A stretch of DNA of 64,000 nt, taken from DASXKD01 sp963707905. Lineage in GTDB: Bacteria; Actinomycetota; Actinomycetes; Streptosporangiales; Streptosporangiaceae. The notes under the pieces were generated by a model. That model made no database searches. It saw only the letters and a program-made list of their open reading frames with translations, and had not been told where the DNA came from. Below, one piece after another: positions 8,789 to 18,019 of the stretch. How positions within the stretch are numbered: position 1 is the stretch's first letter; the number at the start of each line of letters is the position of its first letter. The translations under genes were made by a program, and so were the position numbers. The stretch lies in contig CAVPSA010000021.1 in assembly GCA_963707905.1 (NCBI GenBank), positions 1 through 64,000 on the forward strand, in the 5' to 3' direction.

Positions 8789-9003
8789 TCAGACCCCGGC
8801 TGCCGCCGATGCCTCCGGCGTAGCCTGCCCCTCGGCACTCAGGGCCGCGTCCGGCGGGCCTGGCTCCCGGGTGGCAGCCCGCCGTCGGCGCCGGCCGCCG
8901 AACGGCTGGCCCGCCGCCGTGCCGTTCCCGGCCGCCTCGGCGGCTCCGTCCTGGTCAGCGCCGTGGCCGGTCGCGGTACCCGGCTCGCCCAGGCTGGCCG
9001 CAC
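8789..9003 (-). other. Displaced C-terminal coding sequence of rne
   Basis: In a frame one base off the main rne frame, this stretch encodes a tail with a Gly/Ala region followed by the basic motif GGRRRRRAATREPGPP and a short Ala/Glu end, stopping at 8789. A basic RRRRR tail closing with a GPP-like motif resembles actinobacterial RNase E termini as I remember them. Removing one unit of the 19-bp duplication at 9004-9041 would put it in frame with the upstream gene. Confidence 0.6.
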
Positions 9004-11828
9004 CGCCGCCACCGGCCGGGGACGGCGCCACCGGCCGGGGAGGCATCGCCGGCCCCGGCGGTGCCGGAGGTGAGAGCGCTGGCCGTGCCGGTGCCTTCCG
9101 CGGGAGCGCCTTCCGCGGGAGCGCCTTCCGTGGCGGCGCTTTCCGTGGCGGCGCTGGCCGCGGGGGTCTCGTCCGAGCGGGCCGCGGGCCTGTCCTCCGC
9201 CTTGGCACCGGCGTCGGCACCGTCCTTGCCGGCCTTGCCCTGCCGCTGCCGCCTGCCTTCCCTGCCGCTCTTGCCGTCCCTGGGTGCCCTGCCGTCCGTG
9301 GCGTCCTTGGCGGCCGCACCGTCGGGCCGCGCCCGGTGCTGGTGCTCCACTCCGTCCAGGGAGATCAGCACGCCGCGCCCGTTGCAGCACTCGCAGGTCT
9401 CGGAGAACGCCTCAAGCAGCCCAGAACCGACCCGCTTGCGGGTCATCTGCACCAGCCCGAGCGAGGTCACCTCGGCCACCTGGTGTTTGGTCCGGTCCCT
9501 GGCCAGGCATTCGAGCATCCGCCGCAGCACCAGTTCGCGGTTGCTCTCAAGCACCATGTCGATGAAGTCGATCACGATGATGCCGCCGACGTCGCGCAGC
9601 CGCAGTTGCCGCACGATCTCTTCGGCGGCTTCCAGGTTGTTGCGGGTGACGGTCTCCTCCAGGTTGCCGCCCTGGCCGGTGAACTTCCCCGTGTTCACGT
9701 CTACGACGGTCATGGCCTCGGTGTTGTCGATGACCAGCGAGCCGCCGCTGGGCAGCCACACCTTGCGCTCCAGCGCCCTGGCCAGGTGCTCGTCGACCCG
9801 GTACTGCGCGAACGCGTCCTCGTCGCTCTGCCAGTGCTCGAGCCGGTCGGACAGGTGCGGCGCCACGTAACGGACGTACTCCTCCACCAGGTCCCAGCCC
9901 TGATCACCGGAGACGACCAGCTTGCTGAAGTCCTCGTTGAAGATGTCCCTGACCACCCGGATGGTCAGGTCCGGCTCGCTGTAGAGCAACTCGGGCGGGC
10001 TGGCCGACTTGGCCTTCCGCTCGATGCTCTCCCACTGCGCGGAAAGCCTCTTCACGTCGTGGGCGAGTTCCTCCTCCGAGGCACCCTCGGCCGCGGTCCG
10101 CACGATGACGCCGGCGTTTTCCGGCATGACCTGCTTGAGGATCTGCTTGAGCCGGGTGCGCTCGGTGTCGGGCAGCTTGCGGCTGATGCCCATCATCGAG
10201 CCGCCCGGCACGTACACCAGGTAGCGGCCGGGCAGGCTGGCCTGGCTGGTCAGCCGCGCACCCTTGTGCCCGACCGGGTCCTTGGTCACCTGGACCAGCA
10301 CCGACTGGCCGGATTTGAGGGCCAGTTCGATGCGCTTGGCCTCGCCCTCCAGGCCGCTCGCGTCGAAGTTCACCTCGCCCGCGTACAGGACGGCGTTGCG
10401 GCCCTTGCCGATGTCGACGAAGGCGGCCTCCATCGACGGCAGCACGTTCTGGACCTTGCCGAGATAGACGTTGCCGACCAGGGACTGGTGGCCGCCCCGG
10501 TCCACGTAGTGCTCTACCAGCACCTTGTCCTCGAGGACCGCGATCTGGGTCCGCTCCCCGCGCTGCCGGACCACCATGACCCGGTCCACCGCCTCGCGCC
10601 GGGCCAGGAACTCCGACTCGGTGATGACCGGCGGGCGGCGGCGCCCGGAGTCGCGCCCCTCGCGGCGCCGCTGACGCTTGGCCTCCAGCCGCGTGGACCC
10701 ACGGACGACCTGCACTTCGTTGCTGGAATCGTCGCCGCCGGAACGCGCCGGGCGGACGTGCACCACGGTGTTCGGCGGGTCGTCCGGCCCGGTCTGGTCC
10801 GCATCGGCCGCTGAACCACGGCGGCGCTTGCGCCTGCGCCGGCGGGTACCGCCTCCGGCGGTCTCGTCCTCGTCGTCCTCGTCCTCGCCGGCCGGGCCGG
10901 CGTCCTGCCCAGCGGCCGGTGCGGCACCCTGGCGCGCGCCGGCACCGGATTCCTCGGTGGCCTGGGCCCCGTCGGCGGCGTCCTGGCCGCCGTCTGTCTC
11001 GGCGCCACGGCCGCGGGAGCGCGATCCACGGCGACGGCGGCGGCGGCCCGCGCCCTCGGTCTCACCATCGCCAGGCTCGGCCTGGTCATCGGCCACCGCC
11101 TGGTCCTTCGCCTCGGTCTTCGTGTCGTCCTTCGCCTCGGTCTTCGCCGGGCGGGACGGGGCGGCCGCGGCAGGTGCGGCGGACGTGTCCGCCGGAGCCT
11201 GGAAGATCACCCGGGGTGGCTGGAAGGTGGCGGCCGGCACCCCCGGCGGCTCGGTGTGCGCCGGAGCGGGCGCCTGCCCGGCGGCAGGCGCGGCTGGGCC
11301 GGTGACCGAAGTGGCAGGGCTGGCGAACGGGGCTGCGAACGGCGCCGTCACCGGGCTGGCCTGGCCGGGCGCGCTGCCAGCGGCGGGATCACCAGCGGCC
11401 GGGCGGCTGGCGGTGGCCGGGCCGGCACCAGGGGCCCGGCCGGTGGCGCCGGCCGCCTCTGGCGACGCCGTGGCTGCCCCCGCATCACCGTTCTCGCCGG
11501 GCGCGGCGGCGGGGGCCGTGCTACGCCGGGTGCGCCGGGCTGGCCGGCGCGTGGCGGTGCCGCCATCGGCCTGCTCGCCGGCCGCTCCCGGAGCCGCCCC
11601 GGCCGGAGCCGCGGCGGGCGTGTCCGCGGCGACCGCGGCAGCCGGGGGTGTGGCGGCCTCCGGGGTTTCCGGCGGTGCCGAATCGGCGGCAGGCTTGGCC
11701 GTCCGCCGTCTGGTGGTGCGCTTGCGCGGCGCCGCCGTGGCGCCGGGCGCGTCGGTCAGGCCAGATGGGCCATTGCTGCCTGACCCGTCACTGCTGGACC
11801 CTGTGTCGTGTAGCTCGCTGTCGAGCAT
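8955..11828 (-). CDS. rne: Ribonuclease E/G family endoribonuclease (C-terminus frameshifted)
   Basis: A 957-residue RNase E/G as read. A long Ala/Pro/Glu-rich disordered N-terminal half with basic patches (RRRRRRGSRSRG) precedes the catalytic core: an S1-like RNA-binding segment (NVYLGKVQNVLPSMEAAFVDIG), the metal-binding VVDVNTGKF and VIDFIDM aspartates, and the zinc-link motif CECC. The ATG at 11828 follows GGGAG and overlaps the upstream gene by 41 bases. The last 17 or so residues, ending at 8955, arise from a +1 shift caused by a 19-bp tandem duplication. The family-like basic tail continues in the other frame to 8789. The catalytic core is intact. Confidence 0.93.
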   Translation of the reverse strand: MLDSELHDTGSSSDGSGSNGPSGLTDAPGATAAPRKRTTRRRTAKPAADSAPPETPEAATPPAAAVAADTPAAAPAGAAPGAAGEQADGGTATRRPARRTRRSTAPAAAPGENGDAGAATASPEAAGATGRAPGAGPATASRPAAGDPAAGSAPGQASPVTAPFAAPFASPATSVTGPAAPAAGQAPAPAHTEPPGVPAATFQPPRVIFQAPADTSAAPAAAAPSRPAKTEAKDDTKTEAKDQAVADDQAEPGDGETEGAGRRRRRRGSRSRGRGAETDGGQDAADGAQATEESGAGARQGAAPAAGQDAGPAGEDEDDEDETAGGGTRRRRRKRRRGSAADADQTGPDDPPNTVVHVRPARSGGDDSSNEVQVVRGSTRLEAKRQRRREGRDSGRRRPPVITESEFLARREAVDRVMVVRQRGERTQIAVLEDKVLVEHYVDRGGHQSLVGNVYLGKVQNVLPSMEAAFVDIGKGRNAVLYAGEVNFDASGLEGEAKRIELALKSGQSVLVQVTKDPVGHKGARLTSQASLPGRYLVYVPGGSMMGISRKLPDTERTRLKQILKQVMPENAGVIVRTAAEGASEEELAHDVKRLSAQWESIERKAKSASPPELLYSEPDLTIRVVRDIFNEDFSKLVVSGDQGWDLVEEYVRYVAPHLSDRLEHWQSDEDAFAQYRVDEHLARALERKVWLPSGGSLVIDNTEAMTVVDVNTGKFTGQGGNLEETVTRNNLEAAEEIVRQLRLRDVGGIIVIDFIDMVLESNRELVLRRMLECLARDRTKHQVAEVTSLGLVQMTRKRVGSGLLEAFSETCECCNGRGVLISLDGVEHQHRARPDGAAAKDATDGRAPRDGKSGREGRRQRQGKAGKDGADAGAKAEDRPAARSDETPAASAATESAATEGAPAEGAPAEGTGTASALTSGTAGAGDASPAGGAVPGRWRRCGQPGRAGYRDRPRR
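9004..9041. repeat. 19-bp tandem duplication that shifts the rne frame
   Basis: Two adjacent 19-base units (9004-9022 and 9023-9041) are identical at 18 of 19 positions, sharing GCCACCGGCCGGGGA. Because 19 is not a multiple of three, the second unit displaces the end of rne. It could be a real slippage duplication or an assembly artefact. Confidence 0.85.
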
Positions 11829-12771
11829 CCGGGCTATCTCCCGTCAAGCTCCCGGGCGCGGACGGCCGCGATGGCCCGTCCGCTCCGCGCGGGAGCTGGT
11901 CGCACGCGACATCCCTGCGGGCACCTGCCGACTCGGCGGTGCCACCGGTGCGCGTTATCTCCAGTTGTGGTCCTCCCGGCATGCTCCGCACCCGCGGCTG
12001 CGGTGCCGCATGCTGCAGCAGCTCCACGGGCAGTGTGAGCCCGCTTGCCGCGGCAGCGGCACCGTCCGCGCTGAGCGCGCCCTGCGCCAGCCGGGTCACC
12101 AGCGGTGGTGACGACGGCGCGAGAGCGGCCAGGCGGCGGAGCGCGGCCAGGATGTCGTCAGGCCGGACGGCAGGTATGACATGCCGAACAACCATTCGAA
12201 GTATGGCATTCCCGGCATCGCCGCCCGCGGCGGCGCACCGGTCGGTTCCCATTGTGATCACTGCGGCGCGGGCGTCCATGCGCCGCGGCCCCTTGCTGGT
12301 GAGGCGCTCGACCTCCAGGCTGTCGCAGGCGAGAAACTCGTCTGCGGCCCGGGCTGCGTCGGCCGGCGGCACGCCGGGCAGGACCACCTGCCACAGGGAT
12401 GCCTCCAGCGGAAGCGCTCCCAGCCCGGGAGGGGCCTGCCTCACCTCGATCACGTCAATCCCGTCTGGCAGGGCCGCGTCAAGCCGTTCCCGTACCTCGG
12501 ATACGGCACACGCCCTCGTGAGCGAGAGCTCCAAGTACTCGGCCTCGCTCGCTGTTCCCGTCGGGGCCGCGCCAGCGTAGGAGATCTTCGGGTGCGGCGT
12601 GAAACCGGCGGAATAGGCGATGGGCAGCCCTGCCCGGCGAACTCCCCGTTCAACGGCACGCGCGATATCCCTGGCGCTGGCAAAACGCATCCTGCCTCTT
12701 TTAGCGTACCGGACGATCAGCTGGCAGGTCACTGCGGGCACGCCCGGGCTCCGCGCCTCCTGGCCCGGCAT
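11788..12771 (-). CDS. TIGR03936 / DUF2344 family protein
   Basis: A 327-residue protein of the family that accompanies the TIGR03960 radical SAM protein. It begins with the typical core QLIVRYAKRGRMRFASARDIARA and contains AYSAGFTPHPKISYA. The ATG at 12771 lies just after the radical SAM stop codon. The last 41 bases overlap the start of rne, suggesting coupled expression. The conserved pairing suggests the two act on one target, perhaps RNA, but no activity is established here. Confidence 0.88.
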   Translation of the reverse strand: MPGQEARSPGVPAVTCQLIVRYAKRGRMRFASARDIARAVERGVRRAGLPIAYSAGFTPHPKISYAGAAPTGTASEAEYLELSLTRACAVSEVRERLDAALPDGIDVIEVRQAPPGLGALPLEASLWQVVLPGVPPADAARAADEFLACDSLEVERLTSKGPRRMDARAAVITMGTDRCAAAGGDAGNAILRMVVRHVIPAVRPDDILAALRRLAALAPSSPPLVTRLAQGALSADGAAAAASGLTLPVELLQHAAPQPRVRSMPGGPQLEITRTGGTAESAGARRDVACDQLPRGADGPSRPSAPGSLTGDSPDARQRATRHRVQQ

Positions 12772-12773
12772 GG

Positions 12774-14729
12774 TCAGCCCCCGGCCCTGGCCGGCACGGT
12801 CGGCAGCGGGAGCAGCGTCGCTCCCGTGGGCCCGGCCTGGATCTCGGTGCCCATGGCCGGGCAGACCCCGCAGTCGTAACACGGCGTCCAGCGGCAGTCA
12901 TCCACTTCCCGTGCTCCCGAGACGTCCGTGGCGTCCTGCCAGTCCTGCCAGAGCCAGTCGCGGTCCAGCCCCGCATCGAGGTGGTCCCACGGCAGCACCT
13001 CGCTGTACTCGCGCTCCCTGGTGGTGTACCAGTCCAGGTCAACCGGCTCATCAGCCAGGGCAGCGGCGGCACAGCGCGCCCAGCGGTCAAAGGAGAAGTG
13101 CTCACTCCAGCCGTCGAACCGGGCACCGTCCGCCCAGGCCGCCTTGATCACCTTGGCGACCCGCCGGTCACCGCGGGACAGCAGGCCCTCGATGATCGAG
13201 GGCCGCCCGTCGTGGTAGCGGTAGCCCACCGCGCGCCCGTACCCCGGGTCGGAGCGCAGCGCGGCGCCGAGGCTGCGCAGCCGGGCGTCCACCGTCTCGT
13301 GGGCCTCCTGGGCGGCCCACTGGAACGGGGTGTGCGGCTTGGGCACGAAGGCCCCGATCGACACCGTGCACCGGATGTCCCGCCGGCCACTCGCGTCCCG
13401 CCCGGCCTTGATGACCTTCCTGGCGAGGTCGGCGATGGCGACCACGTCCTCGTCGGTCTCGGTCGGCAGGCCGCACATGAAGTAGAGCTTGACCTGGCGC
13501 CAGCCGCTCGCGTAGGCGGTGGTGACAGTCCGGATGAGGTCGTCCTCGGTGACCATCTTGTTGATCACCCTGCGCATCCGCTCGGTCCCGCCCTCCGGGG
13601 CGAACGTGAGGCCGGACCGGCGGCCGCCGCGGGCCAGTTCGTTGGCGAGCGTGACGTTGAACGCGTCCACCCGGGTGGATGGCAGGGACAGCCCGAGGTT
13701 GGCGCCCTCGTAGCGGTCGGCCAGGCCCTTCGCGATCTCGTTGATCTCGCTGTGGTCGGCGCTGGACAGCGACAGCAGGCCGACCTCGCCGAAACCGCTG
13801 GCCGTCACCCCCTGCTCGACCATGTCGCCGATCGTGGTGATGCTCCGCTCGCGTACCGGACGGGTGATCATGCCGGCCTGGCAGAACCGGCAGCCGCGGG
13901 TGCAGCCACGGAAGATCTCGACGCTGAACCGCTCGTGCACCGACTCGTGCACCGGCACCAGCGGACGGCGCGGGTAGGCCCAGTTGTCCAGGTCCATGAC
14001 CGTGTGCTTGGCGACGGTATGCGGCACGCCCGGCCGGTTCGGCGCGACCCGCCGGATCCGGCCGTCGGGCAGGTAGTCGACGTCGTAGAAGCGCGGGACG
14101 TACACCCCGGCCCCGGCCGCCAGCCGCTGCAGCAGCCCGTCCCTGCCGCCGGGGCGGCCCGCCTGCTTCCAGTCCCTGATCACCTCGGTGATCGCGAGCA
14201 CGGCCTGCTCGCCATCGCCGAGCACGGCGCCGTCGAGGAACTCGGCGATCGGCTCGGGGTTGAACGCGGCATGCCCGCCGGCCAGCACGACCGGGTCACG
14301 CTCGTCCCGTTCCGCGGCCGCCAGCGGGATGCCCGCCAGGTCAAGCGCGGTCAGCAGGTTCGTGTAGCCGAGTTCGGTGGCGAAGCTGATGCCGAACACG
14401 TCGAAGTCGCGCACCGGGCGGTGCGCCTCCAGCGTGAACTGCGGCACCCCGTGCTCGCGCATCAGGTGCTCCAGGTCCGGCCACACGCTATAGGTGCGCT
14501 CGGCGAGCACCCCGGGCCTTTCGTTCAGCACCTCGTACAGGATCTGCACGCCCTGGTTCGGGATGCCGACCTCGTAAGCGTCCGGGTACATCAGCGCCCA
14601 CCGGACCTCGGCGGTGTCCCAGTCCTTGACCACTGAGTTCAGCTCGCCGCCCACATACTGAATGGGCTTACGGATCAGCGGAAGCAGCGGCTCCAGCCGC
14701 GCGAACACCGATTCTCCGCCCATCCCCAC
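12774..14729 (-). CDS. TIGR03960 family B12-binding-type radical SAM protein
   Basis: A 651-residue radical SAM protein. The 4Fe-4S motif CxxxCxxC is seen in RGCTRGCRFCQAG (Cys 276, 280, 283), preceded by an N-terminal cobalamin-binding-like region (residues about 45-180, with DVFGISFATEL). The C-terminal part holds further cysteines (CRWTPCYDCGVCP) that could bind a second cluster. The start is uncertain among GTG 14729, ATG 14723 and GTG 14708, the last having GGAG before it. It sits four bases after the DksA-type gene and just before its DUF2344 partner. Confidence 0.9.
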   Translation of the reverse strand: MGMGGESVFARLEPLLPLIRKPIQYVGGELNSVVKDWDTAEVRWALMYPDAYEVGIPNQGVQILYEVLNERPGVLAERTYSVWPDLEHLMREHGVPQFTLEAHRPVRDFDVFGISFATELGYTNLLTALDLAGIPLAAAERDERDPVVLAGGHAAFNPEPIAEFLDGAVLGDGEQAVLAITEVIRDWKQAGRPGGRDGLLQRLAAGAGVYVPRFYDVDYLPDGRIRRVAPNRPGVPHTVAKHTVMDLDNWAYPRRPLVPVHESVHERFSVEIFRGCTRGCRFCQAGMITRPVRERSITTIGDMVEQGVTASGFGEVGLLSLSSADHSEINEIAKGLADRYEGANLGLSLPSTRVDAFNVTLANELARGGRRSGLTFAPEGGTERMRRVINKMVTEDDLIRTVTTAYASGWRQVKLYFMCGLPTETDEDVVAIADLARKVIKAGRDASGRRDIRCTVSIGAFVPKPHTPFQWAAQEAHETVDARLRSLGAALRSDPGYGRAVGYRYHDGRPSIIEGLLSRGDRRVAKVIKAAWADGARFDGWSEHFSFDRWARCAAAALADEPVDLDWYTTREREYSEVLPWDHLDAGLDRDWLWQDWQDATDVSGAREVDDCRWTPCYDCGVCPAMGTEIQAGPTGATLLPLPTVPARAGG

Positions 14730-14732
14730 AGC

Positions 14733-15083
14733 TTACCGACGCCGCACGCAGCCCACGCAGGTCCTCGCCGCGGGGCGGGCGGCGAGCCGCTCGGCGCTGA
14801 TCCGCGCGCCACAGACCTGGCAGGTGCCGTAGCTGCCGTCCGCCAGCCGGGCCAGGGCCGCCTGGATCTCGGCCAGGTCCTCCCGGGCCGCGCCGGCCAG
14901 CGCGGCGACATGCTGCCGCTCGAACGCGAGCGTGGCGCCCTCAGGGTCGTGCTCGTCGTCGGTGCCGACGTCACGCGCCGCCGCCACGATGCCGCCGAAC
15001 TCGCGCTCCAGCGAGGCCAGCCGGGCCAGGGCGCGCTCCTGCGCGGCGGCAAGCGCCGCGCGGGCGTCTTCCTGCTCGGGCAT
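14733..15083 (-). CDS. TraR/DksA C4-type zinc finger protein
   Basis: A 116-residue protein with a helical N-terminal half and a C-terminal four-cysteine zinc finger (CQVCGARISAERLAARPAAR, then CVGC). This is the DksA/TraR layout, whose founding members reach into the RNA polymerase secondary channel. The acidic DDEHDPEG region lies between the helices. The ATG at 15083 follows GGGAGGGAG. It is the first gene of the minus-strand array running through rne to proB, and is divergent from the PIG-L gene. Confidence 0.87.
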   Translation of the reverse strand: MPEQEDARAALAAAQERALARLASLEREFGGIVAAARDVGTDDEHDPEGATLAFERQHVAALAGAAREDLAEIQAALARLADGSYGTCQVCGARISAERLAARPAARTCVGCVRRR

Positions 15084-15168
15084 GGGCTCCCTCCCCCGGG
15101 ACATCTTCGCAGCCAGGGCCGGCGAGCCCGGTTTCGCGCGGGGCGCCGGCATCGGGCAGGCTGGTCCC

Positions 15169-16011
15169 ATGGCAGATGAACTGACGCTGATGGCCGTCCA
15201 CGCGCACCCGGACGACGAGGCCTCGAGCACCGGCGGCGTGCTCGCCACCTACTCCGGGCAGGGGATCCGGACGGTCGTGGTGACCTGCACGAACGGCGAG
15301 TTCGGGGACGCTCCTGGTGGCGTGAAGCCCGGCCAGGACGGTCATGACGCGCAGACAGTGGCCCAGTTGCGGCTGGCCGAGTTGCGCGAGGCGAGCAAGA
15401 TACTCGGGGTCAGCGACCTGGAGATGCTGGGGTACCACGATTCGGGCATGCCCGACTGGGACTACAAGGACCGGCCGGAGGCGTTCTGCAACGTTCCACT
15501 GGACGAGGTGACCGGCCGCGTTGCCGCGCTGATCGAGCGGTACCGCCCGCAGGTGCTGGTCAGCTATGACCCCGAGGGCCCCTACCAGCATCCGGACCAC
15601 GTGCACGCGGCCCTCGCGGCCGCGGCGGCGGCGCGGGCCACCGGCATCCCCGCCAAGTTCTACCTCACCGCGATGCGCCCCAGCTCTTGGCAAAAGATAT
15701 GGGCGGCGCTACGAGAACTCGGGGAAGACGTACCCGGGCCGCGCAATGTGACTCCGGAGATGCGTGCTCAGATGGCCGAGGCCGAGGCTCGCATCACCAC
15801 GACAATTGACATCAGGCCGGTGCTGCCCCGCAAGCGGGATGCGTTGTTCGCGCATTCCAGCCAGATCCAAGAATCGTGGTTCAGCAAAATCCCGGCGGAC
15901 ATCGCCGACGACGCGTTCGGCTACGAAACCTTCATCAGGGCCAGCGACTCCACCGGCACACCGCTGCCCGAGGACGATCTGTTCGCCGGCCTGCGCTCCC
16001 CGGCCAGCTAG
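15169..16011 (+). CDS. PIG-L family deacetylase, mycothiol S-conjugate amidase-like
   Basis: A 280-residue LmbE/PIG-L zinc hydrolase. The metal-binding motif AHPDDE is at residues 11-16, and the second histidine motif HPDH follows YDPEGPYQ. MshB and Mca of mycothiol metabolism share this fold; the opening LMAVHAHPDDE resembles Mca most. Mca cleaves mycothiol S-conjugates so that mercapturates can be exported. The ATG at 15169 is the first start after a gap of 85 bases to the divergent DksA-type gene. The exact substrate cannot be fixed from sequence. Confidence 0.85.
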   Translation: MADELTLMAVHAHPDDEASSTGGVLATYSGQGIRTVVVTCTNGEFGDAPGGVKPGQDGHDAQTVAQLRLAELREASKILGVSDLEMLGYHDSGMPDWDYKDRPEAFCNVPLDEVTGRVAALIERYRPQVLVSYDPEGPYQHPDHVHAALAAAAAARATGIPAKFYLTAMRPSSWQKIWAALRELGEDVPGPRNVTPEMRAQMAEAEARITTTIDIRPVLPRKRDALFAHSSQIQESWFSKIPADIADDAFGYETFIRASDSTGTPLPEDDLFAGLRSPAS

Positions 16012-16219
16012 CCGCACCCCAAGGGAACCGGAACTCCGCAGGTGAGAGCGTGCACGTGCGGGCCTGCGCCACCGCTTTGGGCGGCGCAGCGCCGCGGCTG
16101 CGCGAAGCCACAGCGGGCGGCCAATGTGGTGCCGAATATGCGGCCGGCAGCCGGGTGAATGGCCGGCCGAACGGCGCGGCCGGCGGGCGCTCGCCTGGCC
16201 GGTGGTTTCGCTGCCGCCG

Positions 16220-16555
16220 TCAGCCGGTGGGCATTCCGGCCCGGGGGTGCCCGGGCCGCGGGCGGCGAGTGGGACCAAGGGCCGCAACGGCGGCGAGCAC
16301 GCCGGGGACCAGCAGCACGCCGATCGACAGCACCCCGGCCAGGGCAGCCCCGGTGAGCAGGATCGCGCCCGTGATCAGCAGGGGCACCCGCCACAACCGG
16401 CCAGCGGCAAGCGCGAACAACAGGACGGAGGCTCCCAGCACGGCCAGATACCACCACGCCGGAGTATTGCCCTGTGCGCTGATAACCAAGAGGTAAATCC
16501 CGGCGATAGCGGCCGTCCATACTGCCGCTCCGGTCGCCAGAAATCGTGCGCGCAT
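16220..16555 (-). CDS. Small four-helix membrane protein, unknown function
   Basis: A 111-residue hydrophobic protein. Four transmembrane segments are apparent: AAVWTAAIAGIYLLVISA, YLAVLGASVLLFALAAG, LLITGAILLTGAALAGVL and VLLVPGVLAAVAAL. The C-terminal tail is Arg/Pro-rich. The start is the ATG at 16555; an upstream in-frame ATG at 16582 would add nine residues. No family is recognised. It is convergent with the PIG-L gene. Confidence 0.65.
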   Translation of the reverse strand: MRARFLATGAAVWTAAIAGIYLLVISAQGNTPAWWYLAVLGASVLLFALAAGRLWRVPLLITGAILLTGAALAGVLSIGVLLVPGVLAAVAALGPTRRPRPGHPRAGMPTG

Positions 16556-17079
16556 GCCGCCATTATCCACACGCACAGGCATATGCGGTAGACCCCGAAA
16601 TGGGGGGTATGACGGCGAACGGTGTGCGTTACGGCACACTTTCCGTGAGCGAACGGGCCGCAAGCGCCAAAGCAGATCCGGAGTGGGCCAAACCGCTGAT
16701 GGGCACGGTGCGGGTGGTAACCGAGATGTGCATGGGGTGCCGAGGGGTTGAGCGCGGGCCTGGACGGAATTGGCCGGTGGCCTGGACCGCCTTGGCCGGA
16801 TCGTGCCGCCAGGACCAGGCAGACCTAGCCGCAGGTCCGGGCAGATCCGTGCAGGTACGCCGGGCGGGCGGTACCGGGCGGACAGTGGCCGGGTGGGCGC
16901 GTAGACCGGCGCGCGCTGGCAGAGACGCGCCGCATCCAGGCGGCGCAATGGGCGATCGCCGACGGCTGGCCTTCGGGTCTGAACTGCCGGGAGGCGCGGG
17001 CAGCGCCGCCGCTAGGGGTGGGTAGTTTGACTGGTATGAGGTTCAGTGGCGCCGGCGCTGCCGGGACGGGAGCAGGGCA
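16556..17079. other. Intergenic stretch, no convincing gene
   Basis: The open frames here lack a ribosome binding site and a protein-like composition. The region holds the upstream sequences of the membrane protein (minus) and the DUF2236 gene (plus). An inverted repeat GTGTGC-GTTACG-GCACAC at 16622-16639 could be an operator or a short stem-loop. Confidence 0.4.
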
Positions 17080-17970
17080 ATGACGGCCGAGGCGTACGCG
17101 GCCGCCGCGGGCCTGGTCGAGCGCTCGGCGGCGGCATACGTATCCGGGGTGCCCGAGCACCCAGCGGACGACGGGTTCTTCGGCCCGGCCAGCGTCACCT
17201 GGCGGGTCGCCGGCGACCTGGGCAGGTCCGTGGCCGGACTGCGGGCGCTGATGCTGCAGGCGCTGCACCCGCTGGCGATGGCGGGTGTGGACCAGCACAG
17301 CAACTGGCGCGGGGACCCGGTGGGCAGGCTCGCCGCCACCTCCGCCTACCTCGCCACGATCAGCTTCGGCGACCGCGCCGCTGCGGAGCGGGCCGCGGCC
17401 CGGGTGCGCCGGGTCCACGAGCACATCACCGGGACCGACACGATCACCGGCCGCCCGTACGCGGCGGGCGACCCCGCCTTGCTTCTCTGGGTGCACGCGA
17501 CGCTGGTGGAGTCCGGCATCGTGGCGGCCGAGTCGTTCGGCACTCCGCTGTCAGCCGGCGACAGCGACCGCTACGTCGCGGAGATGGCCGCCGCGGCGGA
17601 ACTCATCGGCATCCCGGCCGGCCTGGCTCCCACCAGCCTCGCCGGCCTGGAGGACTACCTGGCCTCGGCGCGGCCGGAACTGCGCTGCACCCCCGCGGCG
17701 GCGGAGTCGATGGCCTACCTGCTGGACCCGGCCGGCCTCGATGAGGACGTCGCGGAGATCTGGGCCGACATCAGGGACGGGGTGCTGGCCGTGCTCCCGG
17801 CCTGGGCGCTGGAGATGTACGGGTACCCGCCGCAGTCCCTGACCGAAGCGCGGCAGACCGGGATCCGGCAGGCACTCGGCGTCCTCGACGCGGTGTTCCT
17901 CGGCGAGCCCGGCGTGCTCGAGGCCCGGCAGCGGATCACCCTGCGGATCCGCGCCGCGCGGCAGGCGTGA
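17080..17970 (+). CDS. DUF2236 / MpaB-type oxygenase family protein
   Basis: A 296-residue all-helical protein of the DUF2236 family, which includes the haem-containing latex-clearing protein and fungal MpaB. The conserved stretches LQALHPLAMAGVDQHSNW (residues about 64-81) and LLWVHATLVES are present; the histidines in them are the likely haem or metal ligands. The ATG at 17080 follows GGGAGCAGGG. There is no signal peptide, so it is probably cytoplasmic. The substrate is unknown. It is followed by the minisatellite and the ABC1 kinase on the same strand. Confidence 0.85.
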   Translation: MTAEAYAAAAGLVERSAAAYVSGVPEHPADDGFFGPASVTWRVAGDLGRSVAGLRALMLQALHPLAMAGVDQHSNWRGDPVGRLAATSAYLATISFGDRAAAERAAARVRRVHEHITGTDTITGRPYAAGDPALLLWVHATLVESGIVAAESFGTPLSAGDSDRYVAEMAAAAELIGIPAGLAPTSLAGLEDYLASARPELRCTPAAAESMAYLLDPAGLDEDVAEIWADIRDGVLAVLPAWALEMYGYPPQSLTEARQTGIRQALGVLDAVFLGEPGVLEARQRITLRIRAARQA

Positions 17971-18019
17971 CGCGGGCAAGGCGTGCGCGGCGGCCGGGCC
18001 GCGGCGCGGACGAGGCAGC

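Noticed and set aside
8955..9041. Programmed frameshift in rne
   Set aside because: No slippery heptamer or downstream structure is evident; the 19-bp duplication explains the shift more simply.
16546..17025. 159-codon plus frame upstream of the DUF2236 gene
   Set aside because: Low-complexity Gly/Arg composition, no ribosome binding site and no recognisable motif.
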